From: Chitinophaga pinensis
GTDB lineage: Bacteria > Bacteroidota > Bacteroidia > UKL13-3
NCBI GenBank assembly: GCA_945873755.1
Contig: CAMCEM010000018.1
Coordinates: 1 to 32,970, forward strand
Reading direction: 5' to 3'
Length of the DNA: 32,970 nt
Shown: positions 9,105 to 16,186 of the stretch, in pieces
How positions within the stretch are numbered: position 1 is the first letter of the stretch
Layout of the letters: the number at the start of each line of letters is the position of its first letter
Translations under genes and position numbers: made by a program
The notes under the pieces: generated by a model
Told to the model about the DNA's origin: nothing
The model's database searches: none
The model's input: only the letters and a program-made list of their open reading frames with translations

Positions 9105-9133
9105 CAAAATTGATTTTTTATTTTAAAATACAA
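9105..9133 (-). promoter_or_regulatory. Possible topA promoter
   Basis: On the minus strand, TTG (9131-9133), an 18-nt spacer, then CAATTTTG (9105-9112), one mismatch from TAnnTTTG. It lies about 45 bp before the topA ATG. Confidence 0.4.
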
Positions 9134-9267
9134 GCACCTTGTTAAAATGCTTATTCACATTTGTGTTAATTTAATTTTCAAATTGAAAAAAAATGTTTCA
9201 TTAAGGGAATAAAAAATATTTATAATTTATATATATGCCTATATCATAAGAGTTTAAATTAATGGCT

Positions 9268-9303
9268 TGTATTTAGTAGTTACTTAATAAAAAATAATAT
9301 ATG
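9268..9303 (+). promoter_or_regulatory. Leader element shared with the 6417 small ORF
   Basis: TGTATTTAGTAGTTACT (9268-9284) plus an A-rich run ends at the ATG of the 63-codon ORF. It matches the element at 6390 in 16 of 17 positions. Confidence 0.4.
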
Positions 9304-9492
9304 AAAACTACTTTTTTATCAATAAGCGCTATTTTTATTATAATATTCTACATCATTATCATTTCTGTTTCAATGATACTAGAGGTAAGTGTACTTAGTT
9401 ACTTATTCTTCCCTAAAGTAATAAAATATATAAGAGGAGGTAAAGAAACTGAATTTGAAAACAATAAAATTAATATCCTTGAGAGGATTTAA
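9301..9492 (+). CDS. Possible small membrane protein, 63 residues
   Basis: The ORF encodes an isoleucine-rich hydrophobic N-terminal half (MKTTFLSISAIFIIIFYIII, then a second hydrophobic part to about residue 38), followed by a charged tail (PKVIKYIRGGKETEFENNK). This fits one or two membrane spans with a cytoplasmic tail. No family is recognised. Its 3' end overlaps by 23 bp the 3' end of the convergent lipoprotein gene. The leader is shared with the 6417 ORF. Small hydrophobic proteins of this kind are sometimes type I toxins, but nothing here shows an antisense RNA. Confidence 0.4.
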   Translation: MKTTFLSISAIFIIIFYIIIISVSMILEVSVLSYLFFPKVIKYIRGGKETEFENNKINILERI

Positions 9493-9667
9493 TTGGTTTT
9501 AACTTTTTCTTTTTTGCTAATCCATTTTTATCTACTTTTACTTTTCCTCCTACATTAGTAAAATCAGGACATTTCTTTTTGCTTTTACAGCTCAAAAAAG
9601 TTGTGAAAATAAAAGTAATTAGCAAGCCATAAATAAATAATTTTCTAATATCAAATATTTTTTTCAT
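9470..9667 (-). CDS. Small lipoprotein
   Basis: This 65-residue protein has a short basic N-terminus, a hydrophobic stretch (LFIYGLLITFIFTTF) and a lipobox LSC with probable lipidated cysteine C27, then a lysine-rich mature part with CPDFTNVGGKVKVDKNG and KKKKLKP. Small lipoproteins with SKKKCP after the lipobox are common in Bacteroidota; their function is unknown to me. Its ATG overlaps the stop codon of rnr by one base (TAATG), which indicates co-transcription and translational coupling with rnr. The 3' end overlaps the convergent 9301 ORF. Confidence 0.7.
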   Translation of the reverse strand: MKKIFDIRKLFIYGLLITFIFTTFLSCKSKKKCPDFTNVGGKVKVDKNGLAKKKKLKPIKSSQGY

Positions 9668-11889
9668 TAGCGTCTTCTTTTTTTAGTTGATTTAGCGCCT
9701 CTATTGTTTTTTTCCTTTTCTTTTTTAAATCGTTCTTGATTTTTTCTAACAGCTTTAATCATTGCTGTTCCTTCCATTTCTAAATCTATTTGTCTTTTTA
9801 TTAAATCAGCTCCAGCAACAGTTACTTTTATAACATCGCCTAGTTGGTATTTTTTTCTGGTTGACCTACCAATAATGCATAAATTTTTTTCATCAAATTC
9901 GTAGTAATCGTCATGAATATTGTTAAGTTTAATTAAACCTTCGCATTTGTATTGGGTTATTTCTACATACATTCCCCAATCGGTAACTCCGCTAATAATT
10001 CCTTCAAAAGTTTGGCCTATAAAATCTTTAATGTATTCAACTTGTTTGTATTTTATACTGGCTCTTTCCGCATCGGCAGCTTTTTGTTCCATACTACTCG
10101 ATTGCTTACACATTAATTCGTAATCGTCTTGATTGGCACTTTTTGCTCCATTTAAATAATCAAAAAGTAATCTATGTGCCATTAAATCGGGATACCTACG
10201 AATAGGCGAAGTAAAGTGTGAATAATATTCAAACGCCAACCCATAATGTCCCGCTTTTTTAGTACTATAAATTGCTTTGCTCATGGTTCTAATAGCTTGG
10301 CTTTGCAATAAATTTTGCTCCGGTTTTCCTTCTACTTCAATCAATAAATTATTCAACGAATTTGAAACTTTACTAGGATTATCTAACATAACTCTGTAAC
10401 CAAAACGAGCGGCAAATGAGCTAAATAATTTTAATTTATCCTCATTTGGACTTTCGTGAACTCTGTAAACGTAAGTGTATTTATTTGTGCCTTTGCCCAT
10501 TTTTGAAACATATTCTGCTACTTTTTTATTGGCTAAAAGCATAAATTCTTCAATTAATTTATGTGCATCTTTTCTTATTTTTACATAAATATCAACTGGT
10601 TTAAAATTTTCATCTAGTTTAAATTTAACTTCTTCGGTTTCAAAACTGATGGCTCCTTTTTTAAACCTTTCCTCGCGCATTTGTTTGGCCAAATCATTTA
10701 AAATATTTATTTCACTAGCTAAATCTCCTTCTTTGGTTTCAATTCTTTCTTGGGCTTCTTCATAGCTAAATCGCCTTGCGCTATATATGATGGTTTTACC
10801 AAACCATTCGTCAAGCACTTCGGCTTTATTGTTTATTTTAAATACTGCCGAAAATGTTAATTTTTCTTCGTTTGGTCTTAAGGAACATAATCCATTTGAA
10901 AGCTTTTCAGGCAACATTGGAATTGTTCTATCAACCAAGTAAACAGATGTGCCTCGGGTTAATGCTTCACTGTCCAAAGCAGAATTTAGAGTAACATAGT
11001 GCGAAACATCTGCAATGTGAACCCCAATTTCATAATTTCCATCTTTTAATTCCACAAACGAAATGGCATCATCAAAATCTTTGGCATCTGCGGGGTCAAT
11101 AGTAAAAGTCAATATTTTTCTAAAATCGCGTCTTTTCTTTATTTCTTCCGAAGTTATTTTATCGCTAAACTTTGCAGCTTCTTTTTCAACCGATTCAGGA
11201 AATTTATTCGAAAAACCAAATTCAGCTACTATGGCATTCATTTCGGTATTGTGCTCTCCTGGCTTACCTAATATTTCTACAACCTTACCGCTTGGGTTTT
11301 CATCGTGTGGCATCCAATGAGTAATTTCAACAATTACTTTTTCGCCATTTTTAGCTTTGCCTAAATCATTTTTACCTATAAAAATGTCGGTATACATTCT
11401 TTTGTCATCGGCCACTAAAAAACCATAATTGGCATTTACTTGAATAGTTCCTACAAAGCGTGTTTTTTCTCTTTTAATTATTTCTACAATTTCACCTGTT
11501 TGTCTATCATTGTTTTTAGCCGATAATAATTGCACTTTTACCAAATCGCCATGTAAGGCAGTATTTAAATTGTCTTTTTGTATAAAAATGTCGTTGCTGT
11601 CATTTCCACGTTCCATTTCTGTAGGTTTTACATAAGCTCCTCCTCTTTGGGTTATATCAACTATGCCTTCAATAAACGAGGGAATAAAAACCGCTGCAAA
11701 CTTGCCGGGCTGAACCTCTTCAATGGCTCCCGAGTTAGATAATTGTTTAATAGCCATTAAAACCAAGTTTTTGTCTTCGGTACTTGTTAGTTCTAGTTTT
11801 GCAGCAATTTGTTTGTAGTTTAATAGCTTTCGTTGGTTTTTTGCAAATTCTTGTTCTACCAATCGTTTAATTTTATCTATTTGCGCCAT
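9667..11889 (-). CDS. rnr: Ribonuclease R
   Basis: This is a 3'-5' processive exoribonuclease that degrades structured RNA and takes part in RNA quality control. The 740-residue protein has an N-terminal helix-turn-helix-like region (to about 65) and cold-shock/OB domains (about 70-210). The RNB catalytic domain has TIDPADAKDFDDAISF (D266, D271, D273 and D274 as metal ligands) and HYGLAFEYYSHFTSPIRRYPD (about 555-575). An S1 domain (about 640-715, IGQTFEGIISGVTDWGMYV) and a lysine/arginine-rich tail follow. All key residues are present. It is coupled to the downstream small lipoprotein gene by a 1-bp overlap. Confidence 0.96.
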   Translation of the reverse strand: MAQIDKIKRLVEQEFAKNQRKLLNYKQIAAKLELTSTEDKNLVLMAIKQLSNSGAIEEVQPGKFAAVFIPSFIEGIVDITQRGGAYVKPTEMERGNDSNDIFIQKDNLNTALHGDLVKVQLLSAKNNDRQTGEIVEIIKREKTRFVGTIQVNANYGFLVADDKRMYTDIFIGKNDLGKAKNGEKVIVEITHWMPHDENPSGKVVEILGKPGEHNTEMNAIVAEFGFSNKFPESVEKEAAKFSDKITSEEIKKRRDFRKILTFTIDPADAKDFDDAISFVELKDGNYEIGVHIADVSHYVTLNSALDSEALTRGTSVYLVDRTIPMLPEKLSNGLCSLRPNEEKLTFSAVFKINNKAEVLDEWFGKTIIYSARRFSYEEAQERIETKEGDLASEINILNDLAKQMREERFKKGAISFETEEVKFKLDENFKPVDIYVKIRKDAHKLIEEFMLLANKKVAEYVSKMGKGTNKYTYVYRVHESPNEDKLKLFSSFAARFGYRVMLDNPSKVSNSLNNLLIEVEGKPEQNLLQSQAIRTMSKAIYSTKKAGHYGLAFEYYSHFTSPIRRYPDLMAHRLLFDYLNGAKSANQDDYELMCKQSSSMEQKAADAERASIKYKQVEYIKDFIGQTFEGIISGVTDWGMYVEITQYKCEGLIKLNNIHDDYYEFDEKNLCIIGRSTRKKYQLGDVIKVTVAGADLIKRQIDLEMEGTAMIKAVRKNQERFKKEKEKNNRGAKSTKKRRR

Positions 11890-11983
11890 TGTATTTTTTT
11901 AATAATGCAATATAACTAATAATTAATTTATTAATTGTTACATAAAATTATACAATTGATTAACAAATTGCTTTTAAACTAAT

Positions 11984-12682
11984 TTATCCAAACAACATTT
12001 CTGTTAAAACCCCATATTTTGTTAACCCTTCTTTACCAAATTGAGCAAAAGGAAACCATTTATTATAATCAGGAATAAACACTTCCACGGCTTCTTCAGT
12101 TGGGAATATTTTATAATCGAAAAGGGTAGAATTAAGTGCTATATAACCTGGATAATAAAAATCCATATTGTTATCAATACCCAATTGCATTTTTAGTAAC
12201 ATCATGTATTTACTTAAGCTGTATTTTTTATAAATTGGATTGTAAAAATTGGTTATATCCATAATGGTTTTTGCACCCAAATCAAAATAACTGGCAGCAA
12301 TTAGTTTTTTTCCATCTCGTATTTGTATGGTTTTGGTATCGAATATTGCCAAGGGCAAAGTTTCTGAATTTCCATTCAAGCATTGGTTTACAGTTTTTGA
12401 GGGTTCAAACTTTAAATTGGTTTTATATTGTTGGTACAATTCTTCTACTTCATCATCAATAAATCCATCAAAAATATGAACAGTAAACTTTTTATTTTTT
12501 TTGTAAATAGACAACTCTTTTAAGTTACTGAGTTTAGATAAATTTGTCCTTAACCAAAACACATCAACCAAACAATTATTAATGTCATCGTGGCAAATAT
12601 TATCAGTAAAAATGGTTCTGTTCCAACGGTAATAACCATTTTCCAAATAATTGTCTAAAACTGCGCCTTTTATTAATTCCAT
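11984..12682 (-). CDS. Arginyl-tRNA-protein transferase-like (ATE/Bpt family)
   Basis: Members of this family transfer an amino acid from aminoacyl-tRNA to protein N-termini (N-degron pathway). The C-terminal half shows the ATE/GNAT pattern: GKKLIAASYFDLGAKTIMDI, then KYMMLLKMQLGI, then FYYPGYIALNSTLFDYK and a final W. The N-terminal part, LENGYYRWNRTIFT and VFWLRTNL, resembles Bacteroidota proteins annotated this way. The CxxC cluster of canonical ATE N-domains is not visible. I start at ATG 12682 rather than 12733, because a TATATTTG promoter element (12712-12719) lies inside the longer version and MELIKGAVLDNYL begins near the conserved part. The enzymatic function is inferred. Confidence 0.6.
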   Translation of the reverse strand: MELIKGAVLDNYLENGYYRWNRTIFTDNICHDDINNCLVDVFWLRTNLSKLSNLKELSIYKKNKKFTVHIFDGFIDDEVEELYQQYKTNLKFEPSKTVNQCLNGNSETLPLAIFDTKTIQIRDGKKLIAASYFDLGAKTIMDITNFYNPIYKKYSLSKYMMLLKMQLGIDNNMDFYYPGYIALNSTLFDYKIFPTEEAVEVFIPDYNKWFPFAQFGKEGLTKYGVLTEMLFG

Positions 12683-12711
12683 TAATTTAAATAGGGGGTA
12701 GGTAATTTGTA

Positions 12712-12719
12712 CAAATATA
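12712..12719 (-). promoter_or_regulatory. -7 promoter element of the ATE-like gene
   Basis: On the minus strand this reads TATATTTG, an exact match to TAnnTTTG, 29 nt before the ATG at 12682. It supports the shorter start. No TTG was found at 17-20 nt upstream. Confidence 0.4.
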
Positions 12720-12813
12720 AAAATTGGGTTCATATACCTTTAACCAATTTGTTTAAATAGACCTCTTTCATTTTTTGATAATTTTAGAAAAGTTAAGTTT
12801 GGTCGTCATAACG

Positions 12814-12841
12814 AACATTTATTGCTCTCGCAATAAATGTT
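12814..12841. repeat. Perfect inverted repeat
   Basis: AACATTTATTGC (12814-12825), a 4-nt TCTC loop, and GCAATAAATGTT (12830-12841). It is flanked by GTCGTCATAACG and TTGCAATGAC, so near-complementary CGTCAT/ATGAC-type flanks surround it. There is no T run on either side, so it is not an obvious terminator. It looks like a dispersed palindromic repeat at the edge of the RHS remnant. Confidence 0.75.
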
Positions 12842-12873
12842 TGCAATGACTTAATAAATCACGAAAGAACTTA

Positions 12874-12975
12874 ATGAATATTTATAAAATAAAAAAAACA
12901 TTTTTAATTTTTACATATTCATTGTTAAATCTTAAAACAGTTTTTTTAATTGGAAATGCTATATTATTTTACTAA
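12874..12975 (+). pseudogene. Possible remnant of the signal peptide of an RHS protein
   Basis: A 33-codon ORF reads MNIYKIKKTFLIFTYSLLNL and then further hydrophobic residues before TAA, resembling a signal-peptide start. The RHS fragment at 13005 lies just downstream in another frame, which is open from about 12936. A frameshift or internal deletion joining the two ends of a once-long gene would explain both, but this is inference. Confidence 0.25.
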
Positions 12976-13004
12976 ACATTACTGCTACTACCAATAAAAT
13001 TAAC

Positions 13005-14267
13005 TTGTATTTTATCCAAATAAAAACTTATTTTGGACAAAGTACACATGATCAATTGGTGGACGAATTTTTACCCAATAGCAACCTATACTTAGATAAA
13101 CTAGTGTTAAACGAATGGCATATATATGGCAGCAGCCGATTAGGCATTTATAAAGCCAATGTATTGGTGGCAAGCAAAGAAGTACGTATAAATACAACCT
13201 CTGCCAATGGGCAAACCAACACCACTAGCGACTATAGCACCTTACTTACCGATGCACCTATTTTAGCCTTTGATACTTACAGCCAAACACGTGGAGCCAA
13301 AAATTATGAGCTAAGTAACCATTTAGGCAATGTGCTAGTAGTAATTACCGATAAAAAATACAATTGTATAAATAAAGAAGTGTACAGTGCCGATTTTAAA
13401 ACAGGCACAGGTGGCTTTACTGCTGGCTGGAGCGATGTAAACTCGGGTTGGAGTGGCATAAACAGTACCAATGCAAGTACCGTAAGTAACAATAATGGGC
13501 GACTTAAAACTACTGCCACCCTTATATATGGAGGAAACCGCCAAGTAATAAATACACAAATAGGCAAAGCATATACCTTTACTTTTAAACTTGACTTAGC
13601 CACTACACCAAGTTTGTATGTAAATGCCCGAGCTACCAATGGCAGTAGTATATATACAGGTACTAACCTTAGCCAAATATTTATAAATAGCAGTGGCGAA
13701 CACACCTTAACATTTACAGCCACTACCAACACCACCCAGTTATTGTTTGAAAAAGCAAGTGGAACAGGAGCAACCTATTTTTATATAGACGATGCCTTGG
13801 TATACGAAACAGATATTACCACTTACAACTATTTTGTAGCCGATGTAGTAACAGCCAACGATTACTCTCCGTTTGGTGCGCCTTTAGCGGGTAGGAGTTA
13901 TACTGCGCCAAATAGTGACTACCGTTTCGCCTTTAATGGTAAGGAACGTGATAATGAAACTTATGGTGAAGGAAATGCCTATGATTTTGGTGCGAGGATT
14001 TATGATGTAAGGTTAGGAAGGTGGTTGAGTGTTGATCCATTAACTAGAAAACAACCTTATGCTTCTCCCTATAAATCTATGGGCAACAATCCAATTATTT
14101 TTTCAGACCCTGATGGTAAAAAAGAGTTTATAACCACAATTATTAGAGATGAAAAAACTGGTAAACAAACTATGTTTAAAGTAGAAGGTGCAAATAAAAT
14201 TATGACTGATGGTGTAATACACATTACTTCCAATAAAAATTTGAATAGCCTACTATCCGTAGTCTGA
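13005..14267 (+). pseudogene. RHS repeat-associated core domain protein, C-terminal fragment
   Basis: About 420 codons match only the end of a usually very long RHS/YD-repeat protein. EWHIYGSSRLGIYK (about 38-51) and YELSNHLGNVLVVITDKK (about 100-117) are RHS-like. A CBM-like jelly-roll insertion follows (about 125-270), then NDYSPFGAPLAGRSY, FAFNGKERDNET, YDFGARIYDVRLGRWLSVDP and a PYKSMGNNPIIFSDPDGK core end (about 285-370). After the core there are only about 50 residues (KEFITTIIRDEKTG...), with no recognised toxin domain. The only possible start is TTG at 13005, with no signal peptide in frame and no long N-terminal YD region, so it is called an orphan fragment. Its base composition is richer in GC than its neighbours. 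A terminator follows at 14337. Confidence 0.7.
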
Positions 14268-14296
14268 AGCCAAGCAAAAGCAGAGTGACTACGGAT
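14255..14296. repeat. Inverted repeat at the end of the RHS fragment
   Basis: ATCCGTAGTC (14255-14264) pairs perfectly with GACTACGGAT (14287-14296) across a 22-nt loop. The left arm is inside the last codons of the RHS fragment and supplies its stop region. It could be a small inserted element or a weak hairpin (TTTT follows at 14296-14299). Confidence 0.6.
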
Positions 14297-14336
14297 TTTA
14301 AATGAAAAAAGAGTTTGTAACTCCGACTAAAAACCA

Positions 14337-14369
14337 AACCGCTTTAGCCAAAAACTAAAGCGGTTTTTT
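14337..14369 (+). terminator. Rho-independent terminator after the RHS fragment
   Basis: AACCGCTTTAG (14337-14347), a 7-nt loop, and CTAAAGCGGTT (14355-14365), followed by a T run. The GC-rich 11-bp stem is typical. Confidence 0.85.
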
Positions 14370-14741
14370 ATTTAAAAACTGCTTTATTTGAAGTGCAAAA
14401 TGCACTTAACCAATTACCCTTTTCATAACACTAAAAACCACCTTTATAGCAAGCCTGTAAAGGGTTTACAAGGTTTTGGGGTGGGTTATTGTTGTAGCTT
14501 TGAACTAGCGGACGCTGCACCAGCGGTGAATTAGTATATTAGCAAATTTTAGTTTTGAAAGTTTGGCAATATCTTTTTCGTTTTTTGGGGAAGTGCTCAT
14601 TTTTAAAATTTTACTTAAAGCCATTTTTTTATCTGTCTTTTATTAAATTTGACGGTCAACATATTTCAAGCATTTCAAGTTTCGCGTTGCGAATAGTTTG
14701 TATTATATAGAAAAATATTTGATAGAATATAATTTACTATT
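14370..14741. other. Intergenic region with hairpins, no clear gene
   Basis: I see no convincing gene. At 14505-14534 there is an imperfect palindrome centred on CGCTGCACCAGCG, whose TAGCGGACG block is also found in the tRNA relic array near 16010. On the minus strand a 39-codon ORF (14505-14624) ends inside this palindrome. A small TTCGC-GTT-GCGAA hairpin lies near 14683-14695. AT-rich sequence with TTTG at 14696-14699 leads into the metallophosphoesterase gene and may hold its promoter. Confidence 0.5.
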
Positions 14742-15533
14742 ATGAAAATACAATATGCCTCTGACTTACATTTAGAGTTTAAAGAAAATAAAGACTTTTT
14801 GAAACAAAATCGGATTACACCTTTTGGTGATATTTTGATTTTGGCAGGCGATATTGTTCCTTTTGGTTTAATGGATAATCACAAAGATTTTTTCAAATAT
14901 GTATCCGATCATTTTAAAATTACTTATTGGATTCCAGGTAACCATGAATACTATTATTATGATTTGGCCACTAAATGTGGAACTTTTAATGAAAAGATAA
15001 AAAGCAATGTACTTTTGGTAAACAATATGGCTTTTATCCACGAGGAAGTTAAATTAGTTTTTTCTACTTTATGGTCAAAAATTAGTAGTGAAAATGAATG
15101 GAATACTGAACGCAGTGTGAGTGATTTTCAAGTAATAAAGTACAATAAAATGCGTTTTTCAGCCCCTGTTTTTAACCAATTACATACAGATAGTTTGGTA
15201 TTTATTGAATCGGAAATTCATCAGGAGGAGTTTGTTACAACATCGGTAAATCGACAACAAAAAATTGGTAAAACTGTAGTTGTAACACACCATGTTCCTA
15301 CTTTTATAAATTACCCTGAGCAATATAAGCTAAGTTCCATTAATCAAGCTTTCGGTGTGGAGTTGTTTGATTTAATAGAAACAAGTAATATAAATGCTTG
15401 GATTTACGGTCATCATCATGCTAATATTCCTAGTTTTAAAATTGGCAATACGGAAATGTTGACTAACCAATTGGGATATGTAAAGTATGGAGAGCATAGT
15501 TTATATAGTTCAGAAAAGGTATTATTGATTTAA
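14742..15533 (+). CDS. Calcineurin-like metallophosphoesterase
   Basis: This is a 263-residue cytoplasmic protein with a complete set of two-metal phosphoesterase motifs: YASDLHLEF (D8, H10), ILILAGDIVPFG (D37), IPGNHEYYY (N, H), VVVTHHVP (H) and WIYGHHHANI (GHxH). The substrate is unknown; members cleave phosphomonoesters, phosphodiesters or nucleotides. It is a single gene between the RHS remnant and the tRNA region. No plus-strand terminator is obvious after it. Confidence 0.88.
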   Translation: MKIQYASDLHLEFKENKDFLKQNRITPFGDILILAGDIVPFGLMDNHKDFFKYVSDHFKITYWIPGNHEYYYYDLATKCGTFNEKIKSNVLLVNNMAFIHEEVKLVFSTLWSKISSENEWNTERSVSDFQVIKYNKMRFSAPVFNQLHTDSLVFIESEIHQEEFVTTSVNRQQKIGKTVVVTHHVPTFINYPEQYKLSSINQAFGVELFDLIETSNINAWIYGHHHANIPSFKIGNTEMLTNQLGYVKYGEHSLYSSEKVLLI

Positions 15534-15556
15534 AAACAAAATGCTAAAGTAAAAAA

Positions 15557-15587
15557 TGCACAATAAAGTGATAGGATTTATTGTGCA
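15557..15587 (-). terminator. Hairpin with T run on the minus strand
   Basis: TGCACAATAAA (15557-15567) pairs with TTTATTGTGCA (15577-15587) over a 9-nt loop. On the minus strand it is followed by TTTTTT. It has terminator form, but no supported minus-strand gene ends here; it could stop read-through from the tRNA or limit the convergent metallophosphoesterase transcript. Confidence 0.5.
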
Positions 15588-15742
15588 GAAATGACTTTAT
15601 TGAAAATTTAATAAGAATTGAGTAAGAAAATTGTGCTGTGTTGGTGGTGGATTGGTAAGGATACCAACCACGGACAAAAAAATCAGCCAGAGGCTTATCA
15701 ATAAATTCACTTGCAAGATGCAAGCGAGTGATACATATTACT

Positions 15743-15798
15743 AATGTCAAGCACCAAATCGCAAATGACAGAGCCCAAATCACAAACGACAAAGACCA
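15743..15798. repeat. Degenerate 7-nt tandem repeat
   Basis: Eight successive heptads fit AANNNCA: AATGTCA, AGCACCA, AATCGCA, AATGACA, GAGCCCA, AATCACA, AACGACA, AAGACCA. It is intergenic. The minus-strand ORF across it (15544-15792) is a by-product of the repeat. Confidence 0.55.
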
Positions 15799-15854
15799 AA
15801 TATTTCTATTTATTTACATGAAAAGTTCAGCGTTCATGCGAGAATTATCTTTTA

Positions 15855-15895
15855 AAATAAAAAATGCACTGTAAAAAATCTTTTACAGTGCATTT
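15855..15895 (-). terminator. Terminator of the tRNA-Arg transcript
   Basis: A 15-bp perfect stem, AAATGCACTGTAAAA (15862-15876) and its complement at 15881-15895, with a 4-nt loop. On the minus strand it is followed by a T-rich stretch. It lies 13 bp past the 3' end of the tRNA. Confidence 0.8.
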
Positions 15896-15908
15896 CGACT
15901 ACTTTTAG

Positions 15909-15982
15909 TAGTCCCTGAAGGACTCGAACCTTCGACCTACGGTTTAGAAAACCGTTGCTCTATCCAGCTGAGCTAAGGAACC
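15909..15982 (-). tRNA. tRNA-Arg, anticodon TCT
   Basis: The minus strand folds as a cloverleaf. The acceptor is GGTTCCT with AGGGACT (G-T and T-G wobbles allowed), the D stem GCTC/GAGC with loop AGCTGGATA, the anticodon stem ACGGT/ACCGT around loop TTTCTAA (anticodon TCT, reading AGA), the variable loop AGGTC, and the T stem GAAGG/CCTTC with loop TTCGAGT; the discriminator is A. CCA is not encoded. Upstream on the same strand are two tandem repeats made from parts of this gene. A terminator follows at 15855-15895. Confidence 0.93.
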
Positions 15983-16023
15983 ATATTTTTTTTACCTTTT
16001 CAAACCTTCGTCCGCTAACTAGC

Positions 16024-16065
16024 GGATTAGAAAACCGTTGCTCTATCTAGCTGAGCTAAGGAACC
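16024..16065 (-). pseudogene. tRNA-Arg relic A (5' part)
   Basis: This has the acceptor 5' strand, D arm and anticodon loop of tRNA-Arg(TCT), with changes in the D loop (AGCTAGATA instead of AGCTGGATA) and just 3' of the anticodon (CTAATCCG). The palindrome CCGCTAGTTAGCGG then replaces the variable region, and there is no matching T stem or acceptor 3' strand. It cannot form a functional tRNA. Confidence 0.85.
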
Positions 16066-16143
16066 ATTTCTTCTATCCATCACGCTAGGCGTGATAAGGA
16101 ACCATATTTTTTTTACCTTTTCAAACCTTCGTCCGCTAACTAG

Positions 16144-16186
16144 CGGTTTAGAAAACCGTTGCTCTATCCAGCTGAGCTAAGGAACC
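16144..16186 (-). pseudogene. tRNA-Arg relic B (5' part, identical to the gene)
   Basis: 43 nt are identical to the first 43 nt of the intact tRNA-Arg, from GGTTCC to the 3' side of the anticodon stem (ACCG). The palindrome and a decayed T-arm remnant follow. No acceptor 3' strand is present. Confidence 0.85.

Noticed and set aside
9301..9492. Type I toxin-antitoxin pair
   Set aside because: The peptide is hydrophobic, but no antisense RNA promoter or structured leader is visible; kept only as a possible small membrane protein.
12683..12733. Longer start for the ATE-like gene
   Set aside because: An exact TATATTTG -7 element lies inside this extension, so transcription probably begins downstream of that ATG.
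13304..13735. 143-residue minus-strand ORF antisense to the RHS fragment
   Set aside because: Its frame is a shadow of the RHS coding strand; the RHS frame carries recognisable motifs and this one does not.
14505..14624. 39-residue minus-strand ORF (MALSKILKMSTSPKNEKDIA...)
   Set aside because: It is short, ends inside a palindromic repeat, and is better explained as repeat sequence. It is kept only as a note in the intergenic entry.
15544..15792. 82-residue minus-strand ORF
   Set aside because: It spans a hairpin and the AANNNCA heptad repeat, which creates its repetitive hydrophobic N-terminus (FVIWALSFAIWCL). No family match was recognised.
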